64,000 nt of DNA from Nibricoccus aquaticus (GTDB lineage: Bacteria > Verrucomicrobiota > Verrucomicrobiia > Opitutales > Opitutaceae): positions 744,001-808,000 of the forward strand of contig NZ_CP023344.1 of the NCBI RefSeq assembly GCF_002310495.1, in the 5' to 3' direction. The notes under the pieces were generated by a model. It was not told where the DNA came from and did no database searches. It was given only the letters and a program-made list of their open reading frames with translations. The position numbers and the translations under genes were made by a program. Positions 16,209-24,371 of this stretch are shown here, piece by piece. Within the stretch, counting starts at the first letter, position 1; each line of letters begins with the position of its first letter.

Positions 16209-17672
16209 TCAGCGCTTCCGCCCCTCCGCGTCTGCGCGATCTTCCGTATCCGTTTTTCCATTCTCCGGTTCGTCCACCTGCGCCGCGCCCCCCTTCTTCG
16301 GCTGCTCGATCAAACTCACCAGATACGACATCGCCCGGAACGGCCGCAGCACCGCACTCCCAATCGAAAGCGGCTCCACCTTCTCCTCCGTATTCTCCGG
16401 CAGCTTCTTCACGAGCCAGCTCAACACCAGCGCGCTCACGATCACGCTCACAAAAAACCACCCGAACACCGCGACATCGATCTCCCCGCCGCCACCGTTT
16501 TCGTCCGCCGGCGTTTTCAAAAACCAGCCCCACACAATCGGCGCGCATCCGCCCAGACACGATGTCACCGCGCCGTGAATCGACACCATCAGCGGCCGCT
16601 CCCCGTCCGGCACGATCTTCGGCAGATACCCCAGATTCGCGATCGTCCACCCCGCCACGCCCATTCCCAATAAAAAATACGCCACGATCACCCCCGGCGT
16701 TCCGCCAAAACCGCTCCGCAAAAACAGCCACCAAAAACTCCCCACAACCACATACAGCGCCAGCGAGATCAGTAAAAACGGCTTCGCCCCCACGCGATCA
16801 ATTCGTCCACGAATCACCGACGCCGACAGAAAAACGCCGAAGTACCGCACCACTTCGAAGCCGATGATCTCCCACAACGAAAACTTCGGCACCGCTTTCA
16901 AATAGTACGCCACGAACGCCGGAATCGGCGTCGAGATCACACAGTACCCCACGACGATCCACAGATACGTCCGGAAAATTCCCGGCGCAAAAATATGCCG
17001 CGGCGTGCTGCGCACCACCGACGCCACGCTGATCGCCACCGGCTTCGGCCCATCCGGCAGCTTCTTCAACGCGAAGAAACTCAACGTCGATCCCGTCAGC
17101 GCGATCGCATACTGCACCAGCAACGCGTTGAACACCGGCAGCAGCGCAAACAACCCGGCGCACACCAGCAGCGTCGCCACACTCGCGATACTCGACACGA
17201 ACTGGTCGTTCGCAAAATACCGCCCGCGCGCCCGCTCCGGCACGATCGCATAGATCCACGGATTAAACGCCGCCGCTCCCACCGACCGACACAGACAAAA
17301 GAAAAATACACTCCACACCAGCGCCTGCGCCATCCACCCAAGCACACCCCAGTACGGCACGAGCGCCGCCAGCACGATCGGCACCACCAGAAACAAACTC
17401 CGCGTCCCCCACCCGCCCAGCATCACTTTCTTAAACCCGTAACGCGGCAGCAACGCCGTGGACAAAATCTGAATCGGCGTGAGCAACAACACGAACGACG
17501 TCGCCAGCCCCACCTGCAACGGAGTCGCCCCCAGTTGCTGCGCAAACAACACCAGCGGCGTTCCAAGTCCAACCTGCCAGGTCAGCGCGTTGAAAAATCC
17601 AAACACCAACCCCGACCGCACCGGCGCCAGCTCCGGATCACTCTTCTTCGTCGGAAAAATTAAATGGAGCAC
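16209..17672 (-). CDS. MFS transporter
   Basis: 487 residues with about 12 hydrophobic segments, and the central cytoplasmic loop expected of the major facilitator superfamily near residues 205-225. It opens near residue 20 with LVFGFFNALTWQVGLGTPLV. An early loop carries YGFKKVMLGGWGTR, in the position of the MFS motif A but divergent. The substrate is unknown; the position beside a carbohydrate esterase suggests a sugar. The last ~15 residues (TDTEDRADAEGRKR) are encoded by a family-D intergenic repeat, so this tail is probably a recent extension of the frame into repeat DNA and not part of the fold. Confidence 0.85.
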   Translation of the reverse strand: MLHLIFPTKKSDPELAPVRSGLVFGFFNALTWQVGLGTPLVLFAQQLGATPLQVGLATSFVLLLTPIQILSTALLPRYGFKKVMLGGWGTRSLFLVVPIVLAALVPYWGVLGWMAQALVWSVFFFCLCRSVGAAAFNPWIYAIVPERARGRYFANDQFVSSIASVATLLVCAGLFALLPVFNALLVQYAIALTGSTLSFFALKKLPDGPKPVAISVASVVRSTPRHIFAPGIFRTYLWIVVGYCVISTPIPAFVAYYLKAVPKFSLWEIIGFEVVRYFGVFLSASVIRGRIDRVGAKPFLLISLALYVVVGSFWWLFLRSGFGGTPGVIVAYFLLGMGVAGWTIANLGYLPKIVPDGERPLMVSIHGAVTSCLGGCAPIVWGWFLKTPADENGGGGEIDVAVFGWFFVSVIVSALVLSWLVKKLPENTEEKVEPLSIGSAVLRPFRAMSYLVSLIEQPKKGGAAQVDEPENGKTDTEDRADAEGRKR

Positions 17673-17689
17673 GGGAATTAAGCAGTGAT

Positions 17690-17790
17690 CTCACGCCAAG
17701 CCTCCAAAAACGCAAAGTTGGTTTTCTTTGCGACTTGGCGTCTTTGCGTGAGCCCTTCCGCCCTTCAGCGTTTCCGCGATAAAATAAAAA
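17690..17790 (+). repeat. Composite phrase repeat with inverted copy (families B and D)
   Basis: CTTTGCGACTTGGCGTCTTT then GCGTGAG (17725-17752) is family B. Just to its left CTCACGCCAAG ... ACGCAAAG (17690-17717) is a partial copy in the opposite sense, so the two can fold on each other. A family-D phrase (CCCTTCAGCGTTTCCGCGAT) and an A-rich tail follow. The array fills the gap between argH and the MFS gene. Confidence 0.7.
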
Positions 17791-17805
17791 ACGGCACGCC
17801 CACGC

Positions 17806-19206
17806 TCACTTCAGCAGCTTCGCCCAGCGCCCAAACTGCTTCTTGATCTGCACCGGTCCCGGCATGCCAGTCCCAGCGCGCTTCTTCATCGCGCGCTTCA
17901 AATCGAAGACCTCCGTCCAGTCCGGCCCAAACGCCTTGTGCACCGAGCGCACTTCCTCGTACGGCAGGTTGTTCAACTTCACCGTGAGCTTCTCCGCGAT
18001 GCGTACCACCGCGCCCACTGCATGGTGCGCCTCGCGAAACGGCACGCCCTTCTCCACGAGGTAGTCCGCCATATCCGTCGCCAGCAGGCCCGGATCAGCC
18101 ACCGCTTCCGCGCAACGATTCCGAATCATCTCCGCACCCGTGAATGTGCCTGCGAGCACTTCCGCGCACAGTCCCGTTTGCTCAAACGAATCAAATACCG
18201 GCGGCTTGTCCTCCTGGAGATCGCGATTGTACGTGAGCGGCAGCCCCTTCGTGAGCGTCAGCAGCGTGTGTAGATTTCCCTGCAACCGCGCCGACTTGCC
18301 GCGCAACAGCTCGCACGAATCCGGATTCTTCTTCTGCGGCATGAGCGATGATCCCGTGCAGAACGTGTCCGGCAGTTCGATAAACTTGAACTCCGCGCTG
18401 CTCCACAAAATCAAATCCTCCGCGATGCGCGACGCATGCACGCCAAACAACGCGCACGCATGAGCGAACTCGATGAACGTGTCGCGATCCGCCACCGTAT
18501 CCATGGAGTTCTGCGTCACCCGCGGCTTGCCCTTCGCATCCACGAATCCGAGCTGCACCGCCGTGAACTCACGATCGATCGGCAGCGTCGTCCCCGCGAT
18601 CGCGCCCGCGCCCAGCGGACACCAGTTGGCGTGATCCGCCACTGCTTTCAGACGCTCGCGGTCGCGCTCCAGCATTTCGAGATAAGCGAAAAGATGATGC
18701 GCCAGCCACACCGGCTGCGCCCGCTGCAAATGCGTGTAGCCCGGGATCAGCACATCCTGATTATCCTCGGCCAGCTTCAAGATCGCCCGCTGCGCCAGGA
18801 CGATCTTCTCACCGAGCGCCGCGCACGCGTATTTGAAAAACAACCGCATGTCCGTCGCCACCTGGTCATTCCGGCTGCGCGCCGTGTGCAGCCGCGCCGC
18901 CGCCGGCACGCGCTGGGTCAGCGCCTGCTCGATGTTCATGTGGACGTCCTCGAGCTTCTTGTCCCAGACAAATTTCCCCGCCTCGATCTCGCCGAGAATA
19001 ACATCCAGCCCGCGATGAATCGCGTCGCGCTCCTTCGTCGTGATGATGCCAACATGCGCCAGCATGGCCGAGTGAGCCTTGCTGCCCTGAATGTCGAACG
19101 GCGCTAGCCGCCGGTCGAACGACACGGACTCGCTAAACGTGAGCATCAGTTCGGCAGGACCGGCGCTGAAGCGCCCGCCCCAGGTGACATGAGAGGGTTT
19201 GGCCAT
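17806..19206 (-). CDS. argH: Argininosuccinate lyase
   Basis: 466 residues from ATG 19206 ([13 protein letters not shown]). It splits argininosuccinate into arginine and fumarate, the last step of arginine synthesis. Fumarase/aspartase-superfamily motifs are intact: HTARSRNDQ (107-115), [10 protein letters not shown] (156-165, catalytic His), and the signature loop [12 protein letters not shown] (285-296) with the catalytic Ser. The length matches the family. A frame extension to 19245 adds only 13 residues. No other arg gene is nearby, so it is an isolated biosynthetic gene. Confidence 0.96.
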   Translation of the reverse strand: MAKPSHVTWGGRFSAGPAELMLTFSESVSFDRRLAPFDIQGSKAHSAMLAHVGIITTKERDAIHRGLDVILGEIEAGKFVWDKKLEDVHMNIEQALTQRVPAAARLHTARSRNDQVATDMRLFFKYACAALGEKIVLAQRAILKLAEDNQDVLIPGYTHLQRAQPVWLAHHLFAYLEMLERDRERLKAVADHANWCPLGAGAIAGTTLPIDREFTAVQLGFVDAKGKPRVTQNSMDTVADRDTFIEFAHACALFGVHASRIAEDLILWSSAEFKFIELPDTFCTGSSLMPQKKNPDSCELLRGKSARLQGNLHTLLTLTKGLPLTYNRDLQEDKPPVFDSFEQTGLCAEVLAGTFTGAEMIRNRCAEAVADPGLLATDMADYLVEKGVPFREAHHAVGAVVRIAEKLTVKLNNLPYEEVRSVHKAFGPDWTEVFDLKRAMKKRAGTGMPGPVQIKKQFGRWAKLLK

Positions 19207-19330
19207 ACGACCTGCGAACACACGCCCTCCCGCCTCACCGCGCAACGCGAAAACCGTGGCAATTCCCGTAGCATAAACGGCACGAACAAACAGCAGTTGC
19301 CCGCCTCCGCCCCGCCCGCACTATCGCTCC

Positions 19331-19789
19331 ATGCGTTTCCGCGCACCGCTGTCACTCCGCAGTCTATCGCTGCTCGCCCTCGCGCTTTGCTCCGGCCTCC
19401 TGCCCGCCGCCCCGCACGATCAAGTGGTCATCCCTCCGGCAAAAACCTCCATCTACATCGGCAACGTCACGCTCACGCCCGGCATCCTGAAACGCGAAAA
19501 CGCGACCTACACGACCTCCTATCACGCCAAAGTCTTCCCCTATTTTTTCTACAACGAAGAGGGCCAGCTCTCCATCGACTTCTCCGACGAACAACTCGCC
19601 CAGCTCCAGCGCGGCGAACGCGTCCCCTTCACCGGCACCGCCAAAAATAAAGACGGCGAAGACCGCCGCATCGAAGGTCACGTCACCGCCAGCGCCCCCG
19701 GCGCCACCGAGGGCACCATCAAAGTCCGCATCTTCGTCACCAAGAAGATCGAACTCATCTTCAACAGCACCTATCAGTTCAAACCATAG
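19331..19789 (+). CDS. Secreted protein, unknown function
   Basis: 152 residues with a signal peptide (SLRSLSLLALALCSGLLPAA, cleavage near residue 27). The mature part is short, beta-rich and polar, with an aromatic KVFPYFFYNEEGQLSIDF stretch and a KKIELIFNSTYQF end. I do not recognise a family. It begins 124 bp from the divergent argH start and ends shortly before a tRNA-Arg on the other strand. Likely periplasmic or outer-surface. Codon use (C/G at third positions) is like the neighbours, so it is a genuine gene. Confidence 0.7.
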   Translation: MRFRAPLSLRSLSLLALALCSGLLPAAPHDQVVIPPAKTSIYIGNVTLTPGILKRENATYTTSYHAKVFPYFFYNEEGQLSIDFSDEQLAQLQRGERVPFTGTAKNKDGEDRRIEGHVTASAPGATEGTIKVRIFVTKKIELIFNSTYQFKP

Positions 19790-19800
19790 CAGAGTCCTCT

Positions 19801-19841
19801 CCCGCGCCTCGGCTCTTCAGCATTTCCGCGATGCCTTCAAA
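19801..19841 (+). repeat. Phrase repeat, family D (TTCAGCRTTTCCGCGAT)
   Basis: CGGCTCTTCAGCATTTCCGC-GAT followed by CTTCAAAAA. The same core, TTCAGC(A/G)TTTCCGCGAT, occurs at 17764 and, degenerate, at 59240. Confidence 0.55.
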
Positions 19842-19845
19842 AACG

Positions 19846-19922
19846 TGGTGCGGTGGAGGTGACTCGAACACCCGACCGGCGGTTTAGAAAACCGCTGCTC
19901 TATCCAGCTGAGCTACCACCGC
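19846..19922 (-). tRNA. tRNA-Arg(TCT)
   Basis: 77 nt on the minus strand. Acceptor GCGGTGG pairs with CCACCGC and is followed by discriminator A and an encoded CCA. The D-arm is GCTC...GAGC. The anticodon stem GCGGT/ACCGC encloses loop TTTCTAA with anticodon TCT, and the T-arm has the TTCGAGT loop. All stems close, so it looks functional. It reads AGA codons. Confidence 0.95.
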
Positions 19923-20052
19923 AAAACGACACCGGTAGTAAGGACGTCACCCCTTGGGACAAGAGGGAAAACCACGCCTCCGCCATTCTTTCAAAAACAC
20001 CGCTTGACTTGAAATCCTCCGTTTCTACCGTCCGCCCTCTTTCCTCATTTCC

Positions 20053-20129
20053 GGGGTGATAGCTCAGTTGGTTAGAGCGTCTGCCTGTCACGCAGAAGGT
20101 CGCGGGTTCGAGTCCCGTTCATCCCGCCA
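20053..20129 (+). tRNA. tRNA-Asp(GTC)
   Basis: 77 nt. Acceptor GGGGTGA pairs with TCATCCC (one G-U pair), then discriminator G and encoded CCA. Anticodon stem TCTGC/GCAGA encloses loop CTGTCAC with anticodon GTC, and the T-loop is TTCGAGT. It is divergent from tRNA-Arg and followed 6 bp later by a terminator. Confidence 0.96.
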
Positions 20130-20135
20130 GTTTTG

Positions 20136-20167
20136 AAACCCGCATCCTCACCCGATGCGGGTTTTTT
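20136..20167 (+). terminator. Terminator of tRNA-Asp
   Basis: Stem AAACCCGCATC / GATGCGGGTTT, 7-nt loop, then a T run. It lies immediately behind the tRNA. Confidence 0.9.
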
Positions 20168-20519
20168 ATGCACCTGCGGGTGCCCTTTGCACACCGGACA
20201 GAAAATTCCCCTCACGCCTGCACCCGCCCCGCCGACGGCACCACGCACAGCCACCGACACCTCCGCCGGCTTCACGCTGCACCCCTTCACGACCTCCCTG
20301 TCGCCCCGCCCCGTCACGCTCCTCGCGCTCGATGACAGCCATCGCCCCTCGTTCGCGGTTCCTGAGACGACTTGGTATCTACCGTTGAAACTCTCGCGAC
20401 GACCGGTGAGGGTGATCGAAATGCCCGGAAAACCAACCAGCTCCTCAGCCCGACCCGCCCCCACCACCTCTCCCGGCTATGTCCTTTTAGTGCGCCGCAG
20501 CATCGGCCGCGGATCGGTC
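20168..20519. other. Stretch without a clear gene
   Basis: Both strands are open here for more than 100 codons, with GC-rich third positions but no recognisable protein. The plus frame (from 20133) continues into the open frame at 20520. The minus frame (20467 leftwards) runs through the tRNA-Asp gene, which argues against it. I see no repeat or structured RNA. Confidence 0.4.
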
Positions 20520-20873
20520 ATGCAAAACGATCTTCACCGCAGTGCCCGCGGCAAAACCAGAGGCGAGGCCGTCCACGAAGCGGAAGCTCTCGAAAAAGCA
20601 CTCAACGGCGGGCTCACCTTCGCAGAAGCCGAGTCCGCTCAAATCCAAACCGCACGCGAGCGCCGCGATCCCAAAGTCACCGCCAGTTTGAAAGAAGGAG
20701 CCTACCTTGTCGGCGTCCAAACCCTCCACGGCGCCTCCAAAATGCAGGGCTTCGCCACATGGAGTAAGCGAAAAAACACCGACGCTCAGGTCCCGCAAAA
20801 AGTCCGGTACGGTTCCTCGCCCGCCACCGCGGCCAAGGGTACCAAAAATTCCTCCGGTCGCCGGAAGTCGTAA
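20520..20873 (+). CDS. Possible small cytosolic protein, unknown
   Basis: 117 residues from ATG 20520 (MQNDLHRSARGKTRGEAVHE); the frame is open further upstream, so the true start is unclear. The first ~85 residues look protein-like: charged, helical, with C-ending codons typical of this genome. The 3' end overlaps the last ~90 bp of selO on the opposite strand, which is unusual here. No family recognised. It could be a spurious frame opposite selO or a real gene that shares its end with it. Confidence 0.35.
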   Translation: MQNDLHRSARGKTRGEAVHEAEALEKALNGGLTFAEAESAQIQTARERRDPKVTASLKEGAYLVGVQTLHGASKMQGFATWSKRKNTDAQVPQKVRYGSSPATAAKGTKNSSGRRKS

Positions 20874-22321
20874 TCGAACGGTTTCGCCAGCACACCGAGC
20901 AACCGGTTCATCGGCGCGAGATTCCCCTGCTCGCCCGCCGCCAGCGCCGCCTCGACCATGTGATTGCGCGGGATCACCGCCGGACAACTCGCCCGCCTCA
21001 ACTGCGCCGACTCCTCGCGCGATTGCGGCTGACGTTTCAACCGTTCGATCCACCGCGCGCGCCATTCCGTGAATTCCAGATCGATCACGATCGGTCTTTC
21101 CACCGCGCCAACGCTTCCGCTCGCGTCCTCCGCTTTAGCGTCATCCACCGCGATCCGCGCGAACGTGTTCGTGAAATCCGCCTTCGTTTTCTGCATCCAC
21201 TCGAGCAGCCCTTCCACGAGGATCACGTCCTCCGGCTCCTCGTTAAACAACCCGAGCTTCCGCCGCCACCCCGCGAGCAGATGCCGGTGAAACTGCGTCC
21301 CGAATTCTGCCAGCGCCGTATTTGCCATCTCGATCGCTTGCGCCTCCACACGGTGCAGCAACGGCAGCAACGCCTCCGCCAGCCGCGATAGATTCCATTG
21401 CGCAATCGCCGGCTGGTTCCCGTACGCGTAGCGCCCGTGCCGGTCGATCGAGGAAAACACTGTCGCCGGATCATACGCGTCCATGAACGCGCACGGCCCA
21501 TAGTCGATCGTCTCGCCTGAGAGCGCCATGTTGTCGGTATTCATGACGCCGTGCACGAAGCCCACCAGTATCCACTGCGCGATCAACGCCGCCTGCCGCT
21601 CGATCACGCCCGTGAGCAACGCCAGCGCCGCATTCTCCGCGCCCGCCCGCTCCGGGAAATGCCGCCGCAACGTGTACTGCGTCAAAGCCCGCAACACCGC
21701 CTCATCGCGCTTCGCCGCCGCCCATTGAAACGTCCCCACGCGGATATGACTCGCCGCCACGCGCGTGAGCACCGCGCCCGGCAACGCCGCCTGCCGCCAC
21801 ACCGTCTCGCCCGTCGCCGCCACCGCGAGACTCCGCGTCGTCGGAATCCCCAGCGCAGCCATCGCCTCGCTGATGATGTACTCGCGCAACATCGGCGCCA
21901 ACGCCGCCCGCCCATCGCCCCGCCGCGAAAACGGCGTCGGCCCCGCGCCCTTCAGTTGAATATCGAAACGCCCGCCCCGCGGCGTGATCTGCTCGCCCAA
22001 TAAAATCGCCCGCCCATCGCCAAGCACCGTGAAGTGCCCGTACTGATGCCCCGCATACGCCTGCGCAATTGCCCGCGCCCCCCGCGGCAACCGGTTCCCC
22101 GCAAAAATCTCAGCGCCCTCCGCACCCGACAACGCCTCCGCCTCCAACCCCAACTCCGCCGCCAGCGCCTCATTGAAAACCACCAACCGCGCCCCCTTCA
22201 CCGCCGTCGGCCCCACCGCCTCATGCAACACCGCCGGCAACTCCGCATAAGAATGCTCCAACCGCCAGCCACCCGGCGCAGCCGCATTCACCGACGAAAA
22301 AGAAGAAAACTCATCAGCCAT
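20786..22321 (-). CDS. selO: SelO family protein (AMPylating pseudokinase)
   Basis: 511 residues. SelO (YdiU/UPF0061) is a pseudokinase that binds ATP inverted and transfers AMP to Ser/Thr/Tyr of other proteins. Family blocks are visible: QAYAGHQYGHFTVLGDGRA near residue 90, QLKGAGPTPFSRRGDGRA, REYIISEAMAALGIPTTRSL, HGVMNTDNMALSGETIDYGP (metal-binding Asn/Asp and DYG), and a C-terminus ending PYRTFCGT. The penultimate Cys-containing end recalls the conserved C-terminal Cys/Sec of the family. The length is typical. Confidence 0.93.
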   Translation of the reverse strand: MADEFSSFSSVNAAAPGGWRLEHSYAELPAVLHEAVGPTAVKGARLVVFNEALAAELGLEAEALSGAEGAEIFAGNRLPRGARAIAQAYAGHQYGHFTVLGDGRAILLGEQITPRGGRFDIQLKGAGPTPFSRRGDGRAALAPMLREYIISEAMAALGIPTTRSLAVAATGETVWRQAALPGAVLTRVAASHIRVGTFQWAAAKRDEAVLRALTQYTLRRHFPERAGAENAALALLTGVIERQAALIAQWILVGFVHGVMNTDNMALSGETIDYGPCAFMDAYDPATVFSSIDRHGRYAYGNQPAIAQWNLSRLAEALLPLLHRVEAQAIEMANTALAEFGTQFHRHLLAGWRRKLGLFNEEPEDVILVEGLLEWMQKTKADFTNTFARIAVDDAKAEDASGSVGAVERPIVIDLEFTEWRARWIERLKRQPQSREESAQLRRASCPAVIPRNHMVEAALAAGEQGNLAPMNRLLGVLAKPFDYDFRRPEEFLVPLAAVAGEEPYRTFCGT

Positions 22322-22422
22322 GAAAAAGACCTTCCCCGAAAACCGTTAGACGTCCAGACCCTGCAACGGAAAAGCGGCAGTGCCTCGCCCGCGATTCGCT
22401 CTCAACGCGCTTTGCTCGCCAG

Positions 22423-22450
22423 AGCGGGTTCGATTCCCCGTGGGGGCACC
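22423..22450 (+). other. tRNA 3'-end-like fragment, possible attachment remnant
   Basis: GCGGGTTCGATTCCCCG-TGGGGGCACC has the T-loop (TTCGATT), part of a T-stem and an acceptor-like 3' strand, but only three T-stem pairs form and no matching full tRNA body precedes it. Such 3' halves are what integrase-mediated insertion at a tRNA leaves behind. It lies between selO and a low-GC NTPase gene. No integrase is present, so the reading is tentative. Confidence 0.35.
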
Positions 22451-22552
22451 GACTCACGAAAGAAAACCCCAGCAGGGGTGATTTTTCGACCGGAATACGA
22501 CCGCCACGAAAAGGCTGATAGATGGCCAAGGGCTAAATGCCTGCTTTTATGT

Positions 22553-24340
22553 TTAGGGCCTCGGTGCCGCAAAATTGGTGAGCTTGTGTCTGTGGAGAGG
22601 GTCTATGGCAGCCAACTCGTCTACGATTTTGTCGATGCGTCGGATAATACTGGAGCGCGCATCTTGAGAGAGTTCGTCAATGCTGTTTAAGCGTCCCCGG
22701 AGCCGGCGGATCCGATCCATAGCGTCGGGTTCGTTTAGACTCATGAACAGACTTTTAATTTCCGCGTCAGAATACTTTGCGATAATGGCAAACTGTCCGG
22801 ATTTATTCCAACCCTTGGGATCACCTGCCACCTCGTCGAACGCCTGTCGGAGGGTTGGATTATCGTCGAGAGAAGGCTCATATGGAATTTTCTGAATGAC
22901 GCCGGACGCAAGCAGTGATGGATATACCTTCAAGTTGCCTTCCCGTTGCTCTGGAGGCACGGACTTGAAGATGGGAGTCATTAACTTCTCCACCGAGGCC
23001 ATTGCCTCACGCGATTTATCGACCGCAAGGAGCAGGTCAGAGATTACGGCAATAGTTCCGCGCGGAACGGTTTTTAGATCCTCAGAGAAAAACTCCCTGA
23101 TCTCTTTGGACAAATCGGCCGCCGTTGCTTGAAGACCTGATCGCAGCCCTCGCAAAATAGCGTCAGCTCTTTTGTTTTTTGTGTCTGCCTTGTGGCTTTC
23201 TACGGAAAGCTTGAATGCCGCTTTGAGCGCTTTTTCATCGAATGCTCCATCGTTAATGAGTTCGACGATGTGTGTGTCGTAGCCCTCGGGGTAATAGTCC
23301 AAGTCGTCCAAGATGTCGGAATAACTATCCGCGGCCGGTTTGTCCTTCTCGTTTCCTTTCCTCATCTGGCGCGCGTAGATAACACTCCAATTTCGAGTGA
23401 GAACTCTCTCGAAATCGTCTCGGCTTAGCCCTCGCTCGAATTTCAGAAGAGTGAGGACCGCCGCGTGGCGGACCACCCGTGGCCATATAAAATTCCGCCC
23501 AGAAACTTTTATTTTTCCAATCTCGGCCAGCACCCAGGCGAGGCGTTGCATCACACGAATGTTGGCAGAGCCGAACGCCTTAAAAATCGGCAAGGCTGCT
23601 TCCTGCTGTTGCTTATTTTCGATGGCCAAATGAACCACGTCGGACGGTTCAGGACGAAAATCGAGTGTGAGGTCAAAAACCTTCTCTTCAAAGATTCTCA
23701 TGACAGCGCCGTCCGTGAGTTTCTCCTTGTTGAGGATCAGCAGAACCTTGCATTCACGTTGCTCAGTGAGTTCCGAGATGAATCCGAGTACATCAATGGG
23801 ACGAAGGCCTTCACCGGCACGTTCGAGATCGTCGATGCAGACATATAGGCCCTTTAGAGTAGCATTTTCGACCAGCTCTTTGGCGATGTCTCCAACTTTG
23901 GAAATATCGAATCCGCCTGCCTCACCAGAAACCCAACCCTTCAAAAGTGCTGCTTTTCCGATCGTGGTAAGTGATTTTTTCTCTGCCGCGATTGCGGCGG
24001 CAGCCAACCGGGCTCGAGCTTCAGCCAGACTTTGAACACCGAACAGCGACAGATATGCAAATTTCAGCTTTGCGGACTTGAGCGTGTCGGCATGCGTTTG
24101 GACGAAGTGTTTCACGAGGTAAGTTTTCCCCGTGCCCCAAGGACCGGACAACGCGACAGCTCCTAGCCTTTCGTCCTTTGCGAGACCTACGAAAGCATGG
24201 ATTGCAGTGTTAGTTCTTTTAGCATGCTGGCCCATAGTGCTCAAAATGGATAAACGCAGGCCGTTAGCCACGAAAGCTGTTTCTACAAAGTAAGCGTCCG
24301 CTCCCATCAGAGAATCAGACCGGTCTCGCAGTCTGGACAT
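22553..24340 (-). CDS. KAP-family P-loop NTPase
   Basis: Up to 595 residues; ATGs at 24307 and 24235 are alternative starts. The NTPase core has Walker A GPWGTGKTY (66-73) and Walker B YVCIDDLERAGE (Asp170/171), the pattern of KAP NTPases, followed by a long helical region with no evident membrane segment. KAP proteins often occur in mobile or defence-related loci, but no partner gene is present. Base composition is clearly lower in GC than its neighbours, and codons are more AT-rich at third positions, pointing to transfer. It is divergent from the symporter, 31 bp away. Confidence 0.82.
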   Translation of the reverse strand: MSRLRDRSDSLMGADAYFVETAFVANGLRLSILSTMGQHAKRTNTAIHAFVGLAKDERLGAVALSGPWGTGKTYLVKHFVQTHADTLKSAKLKFAYLSLFGVQSLAEARARLAAAAIAAEKKSLTTIGKAALLKGWVSGEAGGFDISKVGDIAKELVENATLKGLYVCIDDLERAGEGLRPIDVLGFISELTEQRECKVLLILNKEKLTDGAVMRIFEEKVFDLTLDFRPEPSDVVHLAIENKQQQEAALPIFKAFGSANIRVMQRLAWVLAEIGKIKVSGRNFIWPRVVRHAAVLTLLKFERGLSRDDFERVLTRNWSVIYARQMRKGNEKDKPAADSYSDILDDLDYYPEGYDTHIVELINDGAFDEKALKAAFKLSVESHKADTKNKRADAILRGLRSGLQATAADLSKEIREFFSEDLKTVPRGTIAVISDLLLAVDKSREAMASVEKLMTPIFKSVPPEQREGNLKVYPSLLASGVIQKIPYEPSLDDNPTLRQAFDEVAGDPKGWNKSGQFAIIAKYSDAEIKSLFMSLNEPDAMDRIRRLRGRLNSIDELSQDARSSIIRRIDKIVDELAAIDPLHRHKLTNFAAPRP

Positions 24341-24371
24341 CGCCTGAACCGCTCAACACCGTCCGGCCCGC

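Noticed and set aside
20072-20467. A 131-codon minus frame ending in the tRNA-Asp gene
   Set aside because: Its C-terminus is translated from tRNA and terminator sequence, so it is not a real gene end.
22314-22529. A 71-codon minus frame covering the tRNA-like fragment
   Set aside because: Its middle is the translated antisense of a tRNA-type sequence (CPHGESNPLWRAKR), a known false-ORF pattern.
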